DNA from: a virus | IMG/VR virus record: IMGVR_UViG_3300006224_000001 | Span: 1-50,145 of that record | Length of the DNA stretch: 50,145 nucleotides | Strand: one strand, 5' to 3' | In this document: positions 19,878-26,869 of the stretch, one piece after another | Layout of the letters: each line of letters begins with the position of its first letter | How positions within the stretch are numbered: position 1 is the stretch's first letter | Program-made: the position numbers and the translations under genes | Notes under the pieces: generated by a model | Databases searched by the model: none | Seen by the model: the letters and a program-made list of their open reading frames with translations, nothing else | What the model was told of the DNA's origin: nothing

Positions 19878-20669
19878 ATGAAAAAGATTATCATTGCTGT
19901 ATTTGTATTGGTTCTGTCCGCGCTTATGTCTGGTTGTGAGCGAATCGAAACCGGCGAGGTTGGTTTGCGCATCGGATTCGATAAGCAAATCCAGTCTGGA
20001 GAGTTACAGCCTGGTTCATTCAATCAGGTGATGGTGGGAAGCGTCCTAACCTTCCCCGTTCGCGACATTGCCGTTAACCTTGACGACATTCGCCCACAAA
20101 CCTCGGACAACTCCACCCTATCCGAAATGGATGTGACGGTGATCTACAGCATCAATCCTGCTGCGGTTGCAGAAATCTACACGCAGAAGTCTCGCTCATT
20201 CCATTCGGAAGAAAACGGCGATACCTACCTGATGTACAACTACATGACCACATTGGCGCGTACTGCTGCATACAAGGCTGCTGCGCTCTATCCGGCGATG
20301 GAATCCGTTAAGCGCCGCGATGAAATCGAGAACGCTACAATCAAGTTTGTGACCGAAGCGCTCAAGAATGAACATCTCGACACCTCGCTGACGTTGACTA
20401 AAGTACAGGTGCGGGCAATTCAACCGGCGCAGACAATCATCGACACAGCAAACGAAGCGATTGCCGCACAGAACCGCCTGATTACCGTTAAGAAGCAAGT
20501 CGAAATCGCCCATGAAGAGGCGAAGCGGCAGGAAATGCTGTCCAAACCCGCCAGCATTGCATATATGAAGGCGCAGACCGAATTGAATTACTCTGAGGCC
20601 GCAAAGGGCGGGCATGTAAGCATGATGATCGTGCCGCATAACTTCAACGCGCTGGGGCAATTCAAATGA
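19878..20669 (+). CDS. SPFH/band-7 (prohibitin-like) lipoprotein, 263 aa
   Basis: The start behind GAAAGGAAG gives a lipoprotein signal with lipobox LMSGC (Cys20). The mature protein has a prohibitin-like SPFH domain (IETGEVGLRIGF...VMVGSVLTFPVRDIAVNL...LSEMDVTVIYSINPAAVAEIY). A helical coiled region rich in Ala/Glu/Lys follows (ANEAIAAQNRLITVKKQVEIAHEEAKRQEML). SPFH proteins build membrane-associated oligomers and scaffold proteases and other proteins. Anchoring by lipid instead of a transmembrane helix suggests periplasmic display. A phage copy could alter the envelope or protect infected cells. Confidence 0.82.
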   Translation: MKKIIIAVFVLVLSALMSGCERIETGEVGLRIGFDKQIQSGELQPGSFNQVMVGSVLTFPVRDIAVNLDDIRPQTSDNSTLSEMDVTVIYSINPAAVAEIYTQKSRSFHSEENGDTYLMYNYMTTLARTAAYKAAALYPAMESVKRRDEIENATIKFVTEALKNEHLDTSLTLTKVQVRAIQPAQTIIDTANEAIAAQNRLITVKKQVEIAHEEAKRQEMLSKPASIAYMKAQTELNYSEAAKGGHVSMMIVPHNFNALGQFK

Positions 20670-20869
20670 AAAATGGATTTACCTTGATTGAGCTAATGAT
20701 TGTGGTGGCGATAGTTGGAATTCTTGCGGCAGTTGTAATACCGGCTATTACCGGAAAGTCATACCGAGTTCCTCCAGATTGCCGCTCTGGTTATCAATTT
20801 GATCGCCAGTCTGGAAGGCAGATTATTGGTGCGAATGGCGGCGGTGTGCCGTGTGAAGGGATAAAATGA
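20666..20869 (+). CDS. Prepilin-like mini-protein, 67 aa
   Basis: The N-terminus MKNG-FTLIELMIVVAIVGILAAV is a canonical type IV prepilin leader and helix: Gly at -1, Phe at +1, Glu at +5. The body after the helix is only about 38 residues with two cysteines (PPDC...VPCEG), far shorter than a true major pilin. The host prepilin peptidase could process it. It might enter or jam type IV pilus or type II secretion fibres. Coupled to both neighbours by ATGA overlaps. Confidence 0.82.
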   Translation: MKNGFTLIELMIVVAIVGILAAVVIPAITGKSYRVPPDCRSGYQFDRQSGRQIIGANGGGVPCEGIK

Positions 20870-21237
20870 ACCTACTGAAATGGTTTAAAAGAAAGCCGAA
20901 AGAAGAATGGCATCAAACTCAAGAAGAGCGCGATGCAATCTTGGCTGAACAAAAGAAATATTCAGAAATGTATTCAAACCAAGCCGTTATTGCAAAAGCC
21001 GCATGGGAAGCAGAAAACGACCGTCTAAGGAAGCTGGATGCTTGCAACCTTGGAACGACTCATTTGGCGTTTAATGGCACTTATGAGGATTACATGAGAA
21101 TTAAAGCAATGCGCGATTACTCAAATATGCAAGGATATGCCGCTCAGCAAGCTGCGCAAATGCAAGAATCGCGGAATATGGCAGGGCTTTCAGGACAAGC
21201 GGCATACGGAAATCAATTATTCCGTATATTTGGCTGA
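20866..21237 (+). CDS. Hypothetical protein, 123 aa
   Basis: Overlaps the pilin-like gene stop (ATGA). Starts with a basic amphipathic MNLLKWFKRKPKEEW and ends with a Gln/Ala-rich region (YAAQQAAQMQESRNMAGLSGQAAYGNQL). The N-terminus could associate with the membrane. No family recognised. Confidence 0.65.
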   Translation: MNLLKWFKRKPKEEWHQTQEERDAILAEQKKYSEMYSNQAVIAKAAWEAENDRLRKLDACNLGTTHLAFNGTYEDYMRIKAMRDYSNMQGYAAQQAAQMQESRNMAGLSGQAAYGNQLFRIFG

Positions 21238-21242
21238 TTTAA

Positions 21243-21251
21243 TGCTAAAAT
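21243..21251 (+). promoter_or_regulatory. Extended -10 promoter of the tRNA genes
   Basis: TGCTAAAAT is an extended -10 box whose expected start point, about seven bases downstream, coincides with the 5' end of the first tRNA at 21258. Confidence 0.55.
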
Positions 21252-21257
21252 ATAACC

Positions 21258-21333
21258 TGCGATGGTCGTCTAAGTGGATAAGACAATGCCCTCATACGGC
21301 ATAGACGGGGTTCGAGGCCTACGGTCGCAACCA
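21258..21333 (+). tRNA. tRNA-Met-like (CAT), slightly degenerate
   Basis: The anticodon arm is perfect (ATGCC, loop CTCATAC, GGCAT; CAT at 21293-21295) and the D stem is GTCT/AGAC. The acceptor pairs six of seven positions, and ACCA is encoded at the end. The T arm pairs at only about three positions, so function is uncertain. CAT could also be an isoleucine tRNA after modification. Confidence 0.75.
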
Positions 21334-21340
21334 AGATACT

Positions 21341-21415
21341 CTGCTGCTAGCTTAACGGACAAAGCAACCGGCTTCTATCCGGTGAATGGGAGTTCAATTC
21401 TCTCGCGGCAGGCCA
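21341..21415 (+). tRNA. tRNA-Arg (TCT)
   Basis: Complete cloverleaf: acceptor CTGCTGC/GCGGCAG (one wobble), D stem GCTT/AAGC, anticodon arm ACCGG-CTTCTAT-CCGGT with TCT at 21374-21376, T arm GGGAG-TTCAATT-CTCTC. GCCA is encoded at the end. It reads AGA, a rare codon in many proteobacteria. Confidence 0.9.
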
Positions 21416-21427
21416 GATGAGGATTTA

Positions 21428-21754
21428 ATGAGAGAGCTTTCACTAAAACCATATAACGGTCGTGTTTTTTTGGCGTCATCGGCCAAAGATTACCAAATTG
21501 CACATAAAAAGCTATTCAAAGAGCCCGATATTTTATCTTGCGCACAAGTTGGTAGATTTTCCGGGGGATGTGGAAAAGATCAATTCTGGACGTATTTAGT
21601 GTGGGCCACGTCTCCGGCAACATTGGCGCATGAAATGTCCCATGTGGTGCTTCATGTGTTTGAACGATGCGGAATTGACCCTAGAGAAGCTGGAGGGGAG
21701 CCATTTTGCTATATGCTTTCTCAACTAATTCTGGATGCTAAAAATGGACACTAA
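21428..21754 (+). CDS. Small HExxH putative metalloprotease, 108 aa
   Basis: ATG 21428 behind GAGG. The sequence LAHEMSHVVLHVF contains HEMSH, an HExxH zinc-binding motif in a helix, followed by GGEPFCYMLSQLI, where a third ligand (Glu) could lie. Small HExxH proteins of this kind occur in many phages near the packaging genes; no substrate is known. Confidence 0.7.
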   Translation: MRELSLKPYNGRVFLASSAKDYQIAHKKLFKEPDILSCAQVGRFSGGCGKDQFWTYLVWATSPATLAHEMSHVVLHVFERCGIDPREAGGEPFCYMLSQLILDAKNGH

Positions 21755-21839
21755 CCAAATCTGCGCACTAATTGCAATAGTTGGAATTGTGGTAGTATTT
21801 ATCTATCAGTACGCTAAATCAATTTTTGAGGCTAGCTAA
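21744..21839 (+). CDS. Very small membrane protein, 31 aa
   Basis: MDTNQICALIAIVGIVVVF followed by IYQYAKSIFEAS is a single transmembrane segment. It overlaps the previous gene and ends two bases before the next. The ribosome site is weak. Confidence 0.45.
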   Translation: MDTNQICALIAIVGIVVVFIYQYAKSIFEAS

Positions 21840-21840
21840 C

Positions 21841-22032
21841 ATGGCTAATATTGAAACATCACTGTTTACGCAAGCTGATGAAATCAGAGAGGATGCTGGA
21901 CAAATATTGCTGACATCTACTAACGAATTCAAAGGCGATCATATTATGATTCGCGTGGAAATGTTATATTCCTATGCCAAAGGTCTTGAATTTGCCTTAC
22001 AATGCATGAAACCAACTGAAAAGAATGAATAA
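21841..22032 (+). CDS. Hypothetical protein, 63 aa
   Basis: ATG 21841 (MANIETSLFTQADEIREDAG) follows GAGGCTAGC. Acidic and helical, no motif recognised. Overlaps the next gene. Confidence 0.6.
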   Translation: MANIETSLFTQADEIREDAGQILLTSTNEFKGDHIMIRVEMLYSYAKGLEFALQCMKPTEKNE

Positions 22033-22282
22033 GGTTGAAGAACTGCCGAAATGGTTGCAAGAAGCGATTGAGCGAATTAACGCCGAAACTCAACGGATTG
22101 TCTTGGATACACAAGAAAAATTAGATAAATTCCAAGATGAGAAGGAATATGGGCGGAAATTGCGTTTGGGGGATACAATAATCTTTACGGTTCCGCCTAA
22201 ATTTGTGGCAGATGTGCAGCAAGAATTGGATGATTGGAAAGCGCGGGAATTTTTAAGAAATAACCCAGAATATAGGAAATAA
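22025..22282 (+). CDS. Hypothetical helical protein, 85 aa
   Basis: Starts MNKVEELPKWLQEAIERINA and continues as a charged, probably coiled-coil protein (TQEKLDKFQDEKEYGRKL). No family recognised. Overlaps the previous gene by eight bases. Confidence 0.62.
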   Translation: MNKVEELPKWLQEAIERINAETQRIVLDTQEKLDKFQDEKEYGRKLRLGDTIIFTVPPKFVADVQQELDDWKAREFLRNNPEYRK

Positions 22283-22284
22283 TC

Positions 22285-22515
22285 ATGGCAAACGCACTCA
22301 AAAAGCTAGTATCAGGTATTTACGACCGCCAGCCAGATCAAACGCAGGGGATTGAAACTACCGCCAGACCCAATCCAGGAATACTTGGAACTGGCCTAGC
22401 CAGCAATGCTGCAACCGGAATGCTAATGGCTGAATACCGCAATTATATTGCTGAAGCCGAGGCTAACGGACAGCCTTACCCCACTTTTGAAGAATGGATG
22501 ATGCAGAGGCGATAA
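22285..22515 (+). CDS. Hypothetical protein, 76 aa, near the terminase genes
   Basis: Starts MANALKKLVSGIYDRQP behind AGGA. Ends YPTFEEWMMQRR. The opening resembles that of the 29202 product (MPNALSRLV), so it may interact with the virion. Role unknown. Confidence 0.6.
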   Translation: MANALKKLVSGIYDRQPDQTQGIETTARPNPGILGTGLASNAATGMLMAEYRNYIAEAEANGQPYPTFEEWMMQRR

Positions 22516-22826
22516 TGACAGAACAACAATACACCTGCCCCAAGTGCTTCAAGAACTACACCCGATTTACCATCGCCGAGCATTACGCATGTGGCGTTGA
22601 GCCGCCTGACAATGAAGTCAGGCCAAAAATCAATATTGATGCGGTGGTGAGCAACGTAGAAAATATGCTGCAATCAGGCCTTGAGGCTGATTTGGTCAGT
22701 GAAATTCCGGTAGAGCCTGTAGCTTATGGCGAACCAACTGAAACAGAGTCAACTGTCGAAACCACGCAACCAGCAGACCCAAATCCCGCACCAAAGAAGC
22801 GCGGCAGGCCAACTAAAGCAAAGTGA
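22515..22826 (+). CDS. Zinc-finger protein with AT-hook-like tail, 103 aa
   Basis: The start overlaps the previous stop (TAATG). CPKCFKNYTRFTIAEHYAC near the N-terminus could bind zinc. The C-terminus PKKRGRPTKAK is an AT-hook-like RGRP core, so binding to AT-rich DNA is plausible. It sits just upstream of the terminase genes. No established family. Confidence 0.65.
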   Translation: MTEQQYTCPKCFKNYTRFTIAEHYACGVEPPDNEVRPKINIDAVVSNVENMLQSGLEADLVSEIPVEPVAYGEPTETESTVETTQPADPNPAPKKRGRPTKAK

Positions 22827-22963
22827 ATAAACTTATCCCGATAAGCGAAGTAGTTAAAGATTTTATACGCATTGAGGCGAAAGTGTGCAAGGAACACGGA
22901 TGGAAACCCGGAGAGCTTCTTGCCGCAATAGTAAAAGCTGAGACGCAACCAAAAACGGACTAG
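22823..22963 (+). CDS. Hypothetical protein, 46 aa, GTG start
   Basis: Read from GTG 22823, which overlaps the previous stop (GTGA), as MNKLIPISEVVKDFIRIEAK. Coupling is the main support. No motif recognised. Confidence 0.5.
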   Translation: MNKLIPISEVVKDFIRIEAKVCKEHGWKPGELLAAIVKAETQPKTD

Positions 22964-22976
22964 ACCATTTTCTAGG

Positions 22977-23002
22977 TAATGTGTGGTATAAATGACACAT
23001 TA
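22977..23002 (+). promoter_or_regulatory. Terminase promoter/operator with 8-bp palindrome
   Basis: TAATGTGT (22977-22984) and ACACATTA (22995-23002) are perfect inverted repeats flanking an extended -10 box, TGGTATAAA (22984-22992). The right arm includes the A of the terminase small-subunit ATG. There is no ribosome site and the expected start point is near the ATG, suggesting a leaderless mRNA. Confidence 0.6.
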
Positions 23003-23442
23003 TGAGTAAAGAAGAGAAACAACTTCCAGCAAAGCAGCAGCTATTCATCAAGGAATACCTTATTGATTTGAATGGTACGCAAGCGGCTATTCGCGCAGGT
23101 TATAGCCAGAAGACCGCGAACGAGCAGGCATCACGTCTGTTAGCGAATGCTAATATCCGTAGCGCAGTTCAAGAAGCGATGGATAAACGCTCAGAAGACC
23201 TCGGCATTGACGCCAAATATGTCCTCCAGACGATTAAAAACACAATTGAGAGGTGTAGCCAAGCAGAGCAGGTAAAAGGCCCTGACGGCACAGTATCGGG
23301 CGAATACAAGTTTGACTCTTCTGCCGTGCTGAAAGGTGCGGAACTGCTTGGAAAGCACCTGAAGATGTTTACTGACAAAGCCGAGGTTGAGCATAAGGGA
23401 AATGTCACTCTGCTGTTAAGCAATGACGACGCAAGCATTTAA
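23002..23442 (+). CDS. Terminase small subunit
   Basis: The 146-residue protein has the Terminase_2 pattern: LPAKQQLFIKEYLIDLNGTQAAIRAGYSQKTANEQASRLLANANIRSAVQEAM (helix-turn-helix, DNA recognition), then a helical oligomerisation region. It recognises phage DNA and presents it to the large subunit. It overlaps terL by 20 bases. The upstream palindrome (22977-23002) may be its own binding site or the operator of another regulator. Confidence 0.9.
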   Translation: MSKEEKQLPAKQQLFIKEYLIDLNGTQAAIRAGYSQKTANEQASRLLANANIRSAVQEAMDKRSEDLGIDAKYVLQTIKNTIERCSQAEQVKGPDGTVSGEYKFDSSAVLKGAELLGKHLKMFTDKAEVEHKGNVTLLLSNDDASI

Positions 23443-24781
23443 ACTCACTCCAAAGCAGTTACAAGCCAATTCACTGCTTGCCAGTGATGCCACGCACATA
23501 ATGCTGTTTGGCGGCTCAAGAAGCGGCAAGACGTTCGTTTTAGTCCGTGCTGTATGCCTAAGAGCTATCAAAGCCGCGAAGTCTCGCCATGCTATCGTTA
23601 GATTCCGATTCAACGCTGTAAAGAACTCAATCGTTCTCGACACTTTTCCTAAAGTCATGGCTTTATGCTTTCCTGGCGTAAAGTACACACTCAACAAGTC
23701 AGACTGGTACGTTATCTTTGAGAATGGCTCGGAGATATGGTTTGCGGGCTTGGACGACAAGGAGCGCACCGAGAAGATTCTGGGTATGGAGTTTGCGACG
23801 ATCTACCCTAACGAATGCTCCCAGATACCTTACGGGTCGATTGAGACCGCTATTACCCGATTGGCCCAAAAGGCAGAACAGCAGGCTATAGGTGATTTGC
23901 CAGCAACTACGCTAAAGCCTCGGGTGTTTTATGACTGCAATCCTCCGCCCAAATCCCATTGGACATACAAGCTATTCAGGGAAAAACGTCATCCAGACAC
24001 GAAAGAGAACCTTAAACACCCTGAAAACTACGCATCCATGCAGATTAATCCGATGGATAACACGGAAAACCTCGCAGATGGGTATTTGGACACCTTAAAG
24101 GCTATGAGCGCCCGAGCGCGTAAACGGTTTCTTGATGGTGAGTTTGCAGATGCTACACCGAATCAGTTATTCCCCGAGGAGCACATAGACAAATGGAGGG
24201 TTACAGATGGAATTTTGCCTGATATGGTTCGTGTCGTGGTGGCTGTTGACCCTAGCGGTGCAGACGATGAGGACAATGCTGACAATGACGCGATAGGTAT
24301 CGTGGTAGCTGGTTTAGGTACTGATGGTAATGCCTACATAGGTCCTGATCTAACTGTTAAGGCTGGCCCTGCTACTTGGGGTAAAGTTGCGACAGACGCC
24401 TATGACAATCACGAAGCCGACGCAATCGTAGGAGAAACGAACTACGGCGGAGCGATGGTTCAGCACGTTATCAAGACCTGCCGACCGCGCACCAACTTCG
24501 TCAAAGTGACTGCCAGCCGAGGCAAAGCGCAACGAGCGGAGCCATTCTCTGCCCTTTATGAGCAAGGAAAGGTGCGGCATGTTGGCTATCTAAATGAACT
24601 GGAAGACGAACTAGCCGGATTCTCAACCTATGGCTATACAGGCGAACACTCACCGAATAGGGCCGATGCGGCTATTTGGGCGCTTGCTGCATTGTTCCCA
24701 GGAATCGTGAAAGAGAAGAAAGAGAAGAAAAAAGAGCCTGCCGCTAACCCATATTCTCACGCACAATCATGGATGGGATAA
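23423..24781 (+). CDS. terL: Terminase large subunit
   Basis: The 452-residue motor has a Walker A GGSRSGKTF (about residue 30), a Walker B region ATIYPNECSQ, and a C-terminal RuvC-like nuclease. The nuclease acidic residues are in VVVAVDPSG, VGETNYGG and NRADAAIWAL. It translocates DNA into the prohead and cuts it. Its start overlaps terS, so expression is coupled. The C-terminus is Lys-rich. Confidence 0.95.
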   Translation: MTTQAFKLTPKQLQANSLLASDATHIMLFGGSRSGKTFVLVRAVCLRAIKAAKSRHAIVRFRFNAVKNSIVLDTFPKVMALCFPGVKYTLNKSDWYVIFENGSEIWFAGLDDKERTEKILGMEFATIYPNECSQIPYGSIETAITRLAQKAEQQAIGDLPATTLKPRVFYDCNPPPKSHWTYKLFREKRHPDTKENLKHPENYASMQINPMDNTENLADGYLDTLKAMSARARKRFLDGEFADATPNQLFPEEHIDKWRVTDGILPDMVRVVVAVDPSGADDEDNADNDAIGIVVAGLGTDGNAYIGPDLTVKAGPATWGKVATDAYDNHEADAIVGETNYGGAMVQHVIKTCRPRTNFVKVTASRGKAQRAEPFSALYEQGKVRHVGYLNELEDELAGFSTYGYTGEHSPNRADAAIWALAALFPGIVKEKKEKKKEPAANPYSHAQSWMG

Positions 24782-24820
24782 GCAAAACTACGCATTGCCT
24801 GCCGCTTGCAACGGTAAATG

Positions 24821-24829
24821 TGCTAGAAT
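24821..24829 (+). promoter_or_regulatory. Extended -10 promoter after terL
   Basis: TGCTAGAAT lies in the 83-base gap after terL and before the 24864 gene. No clear -35 is present. Confidence 0.5.
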
Positions 24830-24863
24830 ATGGCATTCGCGGAATGAATAAGGAATGATAAAT

Positions 24864-25136
24864 ATGGAACAGCCACAATCCACAAATAAAGCCGATGGTG
24901 ATGTGCCCGATGTTGCGCGCGTTGTTAGGCCATGCAAGGCATGCGGAAGTGTGCGGTATGAGATTCATCATTTGTACACAGGCTATAGAGAGCGATTGCT
25001 TATCGTTCAGTGTGGCGACTGTAAAGAAAAGATTATTCCAGTTGTGGTGGATTACTTTATGCCAGAATCCGAATTGTATTCAACGTGCAAAGCAGTGTGG
25101 AATTCGGCTCAATTGAGCATAAACCACAAACCATAA
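24864..25136 (+). CDS. Hypothetical zinc-ribbon protein, 90 aa
   Basis: ATG 24864 is nine bases after AAGGA and preferred to an ATG touching that site. CKACG and CGDCK, 30 residues apart, make a four-Cys zinc ribbon. Function unknown. Confidence 0.62.
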   Translation: MEQPQSTNKADGDVPDVARVVRPCKACGSVRYEIHHLYTGYRERLLIVQCGDCKEKIIPVVVDYFMPESELYSTCKAVWNSAQLSINHKP

Positions 25137-25152
25137 ACGAAAGTGAATCGAA

Positions 25153-25638
25153 ATGATTAAAACCCGCGCTGATCTATTTGAAGCTGCTGCAAAGATGATG
25201 CGGATATGCGATGAGGCTGAGATTCAGCATACGTTCAAATTTGGAGGCATAAGATATACAAATATAGAGAATCGCCCGCTTAGTTTTTCTCATGATTCGT
25301 ATATGTACGAATTTCCTCTCGCCATAGTTGAAGGCAAGCCGGTGTTTGTTGGGGATGAGTTGTATGAAGACGGAAATAAAGTTGTTGTTGTTTCAAAACA
25401 TCCAAATTGCGATTCTTTGCAATGGTTAGGTGTTGGTGCGTTTAAAGATGAGGCGTTGCTTGGTATGCCGCTTGAGCATTGGTCATGGAACCCACCCACG
25501 CCCGCAACTGTAATGGTTGAGCTTCTGCGCGAGGATGCTGAATTCATGTTTTCTGCATATAGTGCTGACGAACCTCCATTCTGCAAAAGCAAAACGGCTC
25601 GTATTGCCGAAGCTTGCCGCAAAGCCTTAGACAAATGA
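25153..25638 (+). CDS. Hypothetical protein, paralogue of the 3802-4221 product
   Basis: This 161-residue protein shares EFPLAIVEGKPVFVGDELY, SWNPPTPATVMVELLREDAE and RKALDK with the leftward 3802 gene. It has an insertion of about 20 residues between the first two blocks. The weak ribosome site and position before the virion genes leave its role open. Confidence 0.65.
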   Translation: MIKTRADLFEAAAKMMRICDEAEIQHTFKFGGIRYTNIENRPLSFSHDSYMYEFPLAIVEGKPVFVGDELYEDGNKVVVVSKHPNCDSLQWLGVGAFKDEALLGMPLEHWSWNPPTPATVMVELLREDAEFMFSAYSADEPPFCKSKTARIAEACRKALDK

Positions 25639-25640
25639 CC

Positions 25641-25669
25641 TTGCGCATATTAGAAACTTCTAATACAAT
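25641..25669 (+). promoter_or_regulatory. Late promoter with TTAGAA/TTCTAA palindrome
   Basis: TTGCGC (25641-25646), 17 bases, TACAAT (25664-25669). The spacer carries an 18-bp palindrome TATTAGAAACTTCTAATA (25648-25665). The promoter at 31594 shares TTGC, ATTAGAAA and TCT-ATA at the same spacing. Confidence 0.6.
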
Positions 25670-25691
25670 TGGAGAAGTATAGCCTTATCAA

Positions 25692-25713
25692 CCTAATGCC
25701 GATACGGCACTGG
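25692..25713 (+). promoter_or_regulatory. UAA/CU leader hairpin 1
   Basis: CC-TAA-TGCCG-ATA-CGGCA-CT-GG: inner 5-bp stem, internal loop UAA opposite CU, short outer stem. The ribosome site overlaps the 3' side. One of at least five such hairpins before virion gene blocks. Confidence 0.65.
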
Positions 25714-25721
25714 AGAACGCC

Positions 25722-26489
25722 ATGATTCTGAATAGCGCACGTAGACTGACAATCAACCTGACCACGGCGGCCACTTCGCTGAACATGCCCGTACTGGTCG
25801 ATTACATGGATTACAACGGCGTTTCGATGCGCCCTGGAACCCAAACATCCACAACAAACGGGACTACTGCGGTAGATATTGTATTCGCTCCCGACAGCCA
25901 GACTCAGCGAGAAATCACCCTCATCCAGATTTACAACCGCGACACAGCGGCAAAGACTGTGCAGATCGCTCTGATCGACAACGGTACATCTTTCAACCTA
26001 CAAGACGTAACTCTTCAAGTCGATGATGTACTTACATACACCGATGAGGGCGCATGGAAAGTCACCGATGTAAACGGTAACACCAAGTCAACCTCAACGA
26101 TTGCTGGTCTTCTGTCCACTTCTGCATCTACTGGAATCGGTTACGCAACCGGAGCGGGCGCGGCAGTAACTCAGATTACTAACCGTTCGACTGGCGTAAC
26201 GATCAATGCGGTATGCGGAACAATTCAAACAGACACGACTTCATTAGCCGCTGGAGCAAGCGCAGAATTCACCGTAACCAATAGCGCGGTAGCGATTGGC
26301 GATGTGGTTGTAGTATCTCAACGCTCTGGCTCTGCTTTGGTTGCTGGTGTTGCAGGAACTACGATTGTCGAGGTTGTAACTGTTGCCGCAGGTTCATTTA
26401 TCTTGTCGGTAAATAATAACTCTTCAACTACGGCGGAGACTGGCGCAATCATTATAAACTTCGCCGTTATCAAGGCCGTGGCATCTTAG
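25722..26489 (+). CDS. Virion surface or fibre-like protein, 255 aa
   Basis: Residues 1-125 are homologous to the N-terminus of the 46989 product (MIL..., TLDMPVxxDY-like, NGTTxVDI, YNRDTAAK, NGTSFNLQDVTLQVDD). A C-terminal Ala/Thr/Val-rich beta domain (STGVTINAVCGTIQTD...VAIGDVVVVSQRSG...IIINFAVIKA) is of a type common in phage capsid or fibre proteins. It is likely displayed on the virion; which part is not clear. First gene after the late promoter and hairpin 1. Confidence 0.72.
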   Translation: MILNSARRLTINLTTAATSLNMPVLVDYMDYNGVSMRPGTQTSTTNGTTAVDIVFAPDSQTQREITLIQIYNRDTAAKTVQIALIDNGTSFNLQDVTLQVDDVLTYTDEGAWKVTDVNGNTKSTSTIAGLLSTSASTGIGYATGAGAAVTQITNRSTGVTINAVCGTIQTDTTSLAAGASAEFTVTNSAVAIGDVVVVSQRSGSALVAGVAGTTIVEVVTVAAGSFILSVNNNSSTTAETGAIIINFAVIKAVAS

Positions 26490-26505
26490 AAATAAGGCTT
26501 AAACC

Positions 26506-26823
26506 ATGAAACCAGGCACAATCCAACTCGGCAATGCTTCCTTGCACATCAGTTACCCACAGATTGTGCCAGGGAATCTTCGGGGATTTTCAAGGGAGAT
26601 AACCGAGTTCTTTGTACCTGAAGAGTTTAGAGGTAATGGTGAGGGAACAGAGTTACTTAAAGATGTCTGCGACCAAGCTGATGCAGAGCATATTCTGCTT
26701 TTACTGATCGCAGACACCGAAAAGATGGCAATGTATTACGGACGGTTCGGATTTGTTGCGATTCAGGATAAGCCAATCTTGATGGTAAGAAGCCCGAAGA
26801 GTGAGTTAATTAGCATCCACTAA
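26506..26823 (+). CDS. GNAT-family acetyltransferase, 105 aa
   Basis: The motif A region EEFRGNGEGTELLKDVCDQAD (R/Q-x-x-G-x-G/A) and the later YYGRFGFVAIQDKP are GNAT hallmarks. At 105 residues it is a compact, single-domain acetyl-CoA-dependent enzyme. It lies between a fibre-like gene and the portal. Substrate unknown: a host protein, the virion or a small molecule. Confidence 0.8.
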   Translation: MKPGTIQLGNASLHISYPQIVPGNLRGFSREITEFFVPEEFRGNGEGTELLKDVCDQADAEHILLLLIADTEKMAMYYGRFGFVAIQDKPILMVRSPKSELISIH

Positions 26824-26838
26824 TATTCGAATGTAGTA

Positions 26839-26862
26839 CTCTAACGCTGTGATAGCGCCGAG
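26839..26862 (+). promoter_or_regulatory. UAA/CC leader hairpin 2 before portal
   Basis: CTC-TAA-CGCT-GTGAT-AGCG-CC-GAG, just upstream of and including the GAGG ribosome site of the portal gene. Confidence 0.65.
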
Positions 26863-26869
26863 GATTCAA

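Noticed and set aside
22823-22963. Promoter-only spacer before terS
   Set aside because: A GTG frame of 46 codons coupled to the upstream stop (GTGA) makes a small gene more likely; the promoter lies after it.
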